Below, one piece after another: positions 14,613 to 17,102 of a DNA stretch of 17,102 nucleotides. Both the position numbers and the translations under genes were made by a program. This DNA is from JBDUDK01 sp040002995 (lineage in GTDB: Bacteria > Actinomycetota > Acidimicrobiia > Acidimicrobiales > Ilumatobacteraceae). Each line of letters opens with the position of its first letter. The stretch's first letter is position 1. The notes beneath the pieces are model-generated. The model was not told the DNA's origin. It was given only the letters and a program-made list of their open reading frames with translations, and made no database searches. The stretch lies in assembly GCA_040002995.1 (NCBI GenBank), contig JBDUDK010000154.1, forward strand, positions 1-17,102, in the 5' to 3' direction.

Positions 14613-14670
14613 AGCTCGGTGATGGTTCCACGATGAGGCAAACCCACCGGCGAGGGATCCGGCAGCTCCC

Positions 14671-16323
14671 CTATATCTCGCCTGGTTTCGCCCGGGCGGC
14701 GTAGGCCGCGGCCTCCGCCCGGCTGCGCAACCCGAGCTTGGAAAGGATGTTGCCGACGTGGTGCTCCACCGTCTTGCGGCTGATGTACAGGCGCTCGGAC
14801 ATCTCGGGGTTCGACAGCCCGTGGCCGAGAAGATCGAGCACCTCGGCCTCGCGCTTGGTCAGCAACCCGCCCACGCGCTTCGGGGTCGAGCCCTTGACGC
14901 CGAGCGACCGCAGCACCCCGGCCGCGGCGTCGGCGTGCCGAGCCGCCTGGAGCTTCTCGAACGCATCGAGCGCGGCTCGGGCCTCGACCATCGCCACCTC
15001 AGGATGGGTGGTGAGCAGCGCGTTGGCGAGCTCCAGTCGGGATCGAGCCACTTCCATGGGCATCTGGGCCCGGGCGAAGCCGGCGAGCGCCTCGCGCAGG
15101 CAGGCTTGCGGGTCGCCGGTGCCCGCGGCGAGGCAGACCCGCCCACGCGCGAGCGCGGCTGCGGCCAGAAGGTGGTGGCTCGCGTGGCGGGCGGCGCACT
15201 CCGCCAAGCTCTTTACTGTCTCTTGGGCCTCATCGGGCTGGTTCGCGGCGAGCTGCACGTCGACGAGAAGGGCGAGGAGCGGCGCGGCGGCCATTCCGAG
15301 CAGGTCGACCTGCGCCAAAGCCCGTTCGAGCGTGTCCCGGGCGACCGACGTCTCGCCCCGCGCGAGCTGGATCGCCGCGAGCGGACGCGCCGCACCAGGA
15401 TCATCGTGGACATCGAGGCCGACAAGCAGCTGCTCGGCCTCCTCGAAGCGGTCTTGCCGCACGCGCAGGTCAGCCAGCCGCACGAGCGCACCGGCGCGCA
15501 ATGTCCGCTGACCGAGTCCCCACAACCGCACGGCGTCGGTGAGGGCGACATCGGCCTCGGGCCACCGTCCCGCCGTCATCAGGATGCCGCCGTAGTGCGT
15601 CCGGCAAAACGCCGACACCGCGGGAAGCTTTCGTCGTTCGGCGATTGCGTCTCCGATCCGTATCCACGAATCAGCCCGCACCACATCGCATGCGTGCTCG
15701 CATGCCGAGAAGAGCTGGCAGAAGATCTCCTCCAGCGCGCAGAAATCGTCGACCTCGCTGCCCGCTACAGCTGCCAGTGCCTCGTCGAGGAGCATCATGC
15801 CCTCCTCGATGCGGTCAGCGTGGACGAGGCTCGCACCGAGATATGCCAGGGTGACGAACTCCAAGTCGGCATCACCGACTCGGCGGGCCACCTCGAGTGC
15901 GTCGCGAAAGCGCTGCTCTTTTCGCACGCGGTCGCCCTCGAACATGCCCAGGTTGAGCGACACCCATCCGCTCTCGGGCGAGTCGACCGCGTCGGCGAGC
16001 AGCGTTTGCGCGCGAGCCATCCAGCCGCTCATGACGGCCCCGTCGCCGACAACCGTTCCGTACATACACGCGAGCGTTCGAGCAACGCGGACGGCTCCCA
16101 CTGGATCACCGGCGGTGCGGTGAGCGGCGTACGCCTTCTCCCAGCCGGCGATGGCCTCCGGGAAGTCGAGCTCGAGATAGGAGGTGCGCGCCAGGCCTTC
16201 GAGCACGTCACCGTTTACCGACTCGGCCAGCGCGCGCTCGAACGCGCCACGGGCGACCCCGGCGTCGCCCGCCCGAAGCGCGGCGCGACCTTCGGCGATC
16301 AGTTCCTCGACCGGCACGGTCAC
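14671..16323 (-). CDS. TPR-repeat transcriptional regulator with C-terminal LuxR-type HTH
   Basis: This 550-residue regulator is mostly helical repeats of the TPR type (from about residue 5 to 450), ending in a LuxR/NarL DNA-binding domain (about 485-550). The DNA-binding domain contains LTKREAEVLDLLGHGLSNPE and ISRKTVEHHVGNILSKLGL. There is no Walker A/B ATPase of the LAL/MalT kind and no receiver domain, so the signal is probably sensed through the TPR region. GTG at 16323 is chosen because the TPR homology begins just after it and GATGAT lies 6 nt upstream. It is 70 bp upstream of the FAD oxidoreductase on the same strand and divergent from the SCO6745-like gene. Control of either neighbour is inference. 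Confidence 0.85.
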   Translation of the reverse strand: MTVPVEELIAEGRAALRAGDAGVARGAFERALAESVNGDVLEGLARTSYLELDFPEAIAGWEKAYAAHRTAGDPVGAVRVARTLACMYGTVVGDGAVMSGWMARAQTLLADAVDSPESGWVSLNLGMFEGDRVRKEQRFRDALEVARRVGDADLEFVTLAYLGASLVHADRIEEGMMLLDEALAAVAGSEVDDFCALEEIFCQLFSACEHACDVVRADSWIRIGDAIAERRKLPAVSAFCRTHYGGILMTAGRWPEADVALTDAVRLWGLGQRTLRAGALVRLADLRVRQDRFEEAEQLLVGLDVHDDPGAARPLAAIQLARGETSVARDTLERALAQVDLLGMAAAPLLALLVDVQLAANQPDEAQETVKSLAECAARHASHHLLAAAALARGRVCLAAGTGDPQACLREALAGFARAQMPMEVARSRLELANALLTTHPEVAMVEARAALDAFEKLQAARHADAAAGVLRSLGVKGSTPKRVGGLLTKREAEVLDLLGHGLSNPEMSERLYISRKTVEHHVGNILSKLGLRSRAEAAAYAARAKPGEI

Positions 16324-16368
16324 GCGTCGATCATCGCATGGCCCGGGTGATTGCCTACGCTCCCGGCC
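16324..16368. promoter_or_regulatory. Divergent promoter region with two leaderless-type -10 boxes
   Basis: Only 45 bp separate the two divergent start codons. On the plus strand TACGCT (16356-16361) is 7 nt before ATG 16369. On the minus strand GATGAT (complement of 16330-16335) is 6 nt before GTG 16323. Neither gene has a ribosome site. Both fit transcription starting at or next to the start codon, as is common in actinobacteria. Confidence 0.5.
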
Positions 16369-17097
16369 ATGAGCCCCGACGACCTGGTCCATGCCGCCTG
16401 CCCGCCGATCGCCAAGCTGGGCTCGGCCTTCTATTTCCAGCCCGAGACGGTCGCGAAGGGCAAGGAACACGGCATCGACGGCTTCCGCTTTTACATGCTC
16501 GGCCGAGGCGGCGTCCTCGGCGACGTCGAAGCCCCGGTGATCGCGAGCGCGTTCGGCTACTTCCATCCCGCGGTCATCGAACGGCTATGGACATCAGCCC
16601 GTCAGAAGATGGCGCCCCGCGATGCCGGCCGGCTGTATCTCGACTGCTGCCGCGACTTCGGCCGCCGCCGCCTCCGCGAGATCCCCAACCTCGACGCGTT
16701 CTGCGCGGCGGCGGACGCGATCAACACGGCCGCCGACCCCGCCGGCCTCGCGCTCTACGCGGGCGTCTCAGCCGAACCGCTCGCCGACGATCTCCCCGCT
16801 CGGGCGATGCAACTCATAACCGTGTTGAGGGAGTTTCGCGGTAGCGCGCACCTCGCGGCCGTGATCGCATCCGGCGTGACACCACAAGTCGCGCACTATT
16901 TGAAACGGCCCGATGACTACGCGGCGTTCGGCTGGGGCGACGAGTCGCCCACGGTGACCGACGAGGACCGTGCCAACTACGCGAGTGCCGAAGCACTTAC
17001 TGACCGCATGGTGCGGCCGGCATACTCGGCGGTCGACGAGGCGGGGGCCGACGCGCTCGTGGCCGGACTCAACGCAATCGCCCCGGCGCTCGCGTAG
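16369..17097 (+). CDS. SCO6745-family protein of unknown function
   Basis: This 242-residue protein matches the actinobacterial SCO6745 family, whose function is not established. Features seen are the early HAACPPIAKLGSAFYFQPE region (about 8-26), the FRFYMLGRGGVLGDVEAPVIASAFGYFHP stretch (about 40-68), and the later LREFRGSAHLAAVIASGV (about 155-172), which is the family's most recognisable phrase. The rest is alpha-helical and alanine rich. No signal peptide or membrane segment is present, so it is probably cytoplasmic. ATG at 16369 is preferred over upstream starts because TACGCT lies 7 nt before it. It diverges from the TPR/LuxR regulator gene, which may control it. Confidence 0.75.
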   Translation: MSPDDLVHAACPPIAKLGSAFYFQPETVAKGKEHGIDGFRFYMLGRGGVLGDVEAPVIASAFGYFHPAVIERLWTSARQKMAPRDAGRLYLDCCRDFGRRRLREIPNLDAFCAAADAINTAADPAGLALYAGVSAEPLADDLPARAMQLITVLREFRGSAHLAAVIASGVTPQVAHYLKRPDDYAAFGWGDESPTVTDEDRANYASAEALTDRMVRPAYSAVDEAGADALVAGLNAIAPALA

Positions 17098-17102
17098 AGA
17101 AG

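Noticed and set aside
12658..14631. 657-codon frame running through the FAD gene into the hydrolase
   Set aside because: Only the last 228 codons are real (the hydrolase). The rest is an arginine-rich shadow of the FAD gene in another frame, as is usual at high GC, and not a fusion protein.
1..17102. CRISPR arrays, insertion sequences, phage or toxin-antitoxin genes
   Set aside because: No regularly spaced repeats, transposase or phage-like proteins were seen.

Overview
This window is high-GC DNA, most likely from an actinobacterium. The signs are an actinobacterial-type arsenic locus, an SCO6745-family protein, a TPR/LuxR regulator, frequent GTG starts, and several starts that look leaderless (a TANNNT-like -10 box 6-7 nt before the start codon). 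An Acidimicrobiia-like lineage would fit, but the sequence alone does not settle this.

Left part (1-2935): the 3' part of a tRNA, probably tRNA-Gln(UUG), ends at 45. It is followed by about 290 bases with no convincing gene. A large FtsX/MacB-type permease (338-2752, minus) follows, with no ATPase partner beside it.

Arsenic region (2936-4906): arsR (minus) diverges from an arsI/cadI-like gene, a MIP-family channel and a low-molecular-weight-phosphatase-type arsenate reductase (all plus, nearly no spacing). Two ArsR-type palindromes, 31 bp apart, fill the short shared promoter region. No arsB/acr3 pump is present, so the channel is the obvious candidate exit route for As(III) or methylarsenite. 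Its first NPA box is NPF.

ABC region (4927-7614, plus): an ATPase and two ABC-2 type permeases form a complete three-gene exporter of unknown substrate. It starts only 20 bp after arsC.

Catabolic region (7626-14600, minus). In transcription order: FAD-dependent monooxygenase-like protein, dienelactone-hydrolase-like protein, LarA-like (nickel-pincer) racemase/epimerase, DUF1537 four-carbon acid-sugar kinase, PdxA2-like phospho-sugar-acid dehydrogenase, SMP-30/gluconolactonase-like lactonase, and an orphan LivF-like ATPase. From the hydrolase to the lactonase every junction is a 4-bp start/stop overlap. The set reads as a pathway in which a four-carbon sugar lactone is opened, the acid is epimerised at C2, phosphorylated at C4, and oxidised and decarboxylated to dihydroxyacetone phosphate. 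The kinase/PdxA2 pairing is known. The LarA-type epimerase in this role is the most novel idea in the window, and it is inference.

Right end (14671-17097): a TPR/LuxR regulator gene lies directly upstream of the catabolic genes on the same strand. It diverges, over 45 bp, from an SCO6745-family gene. Both starts look leaderless.
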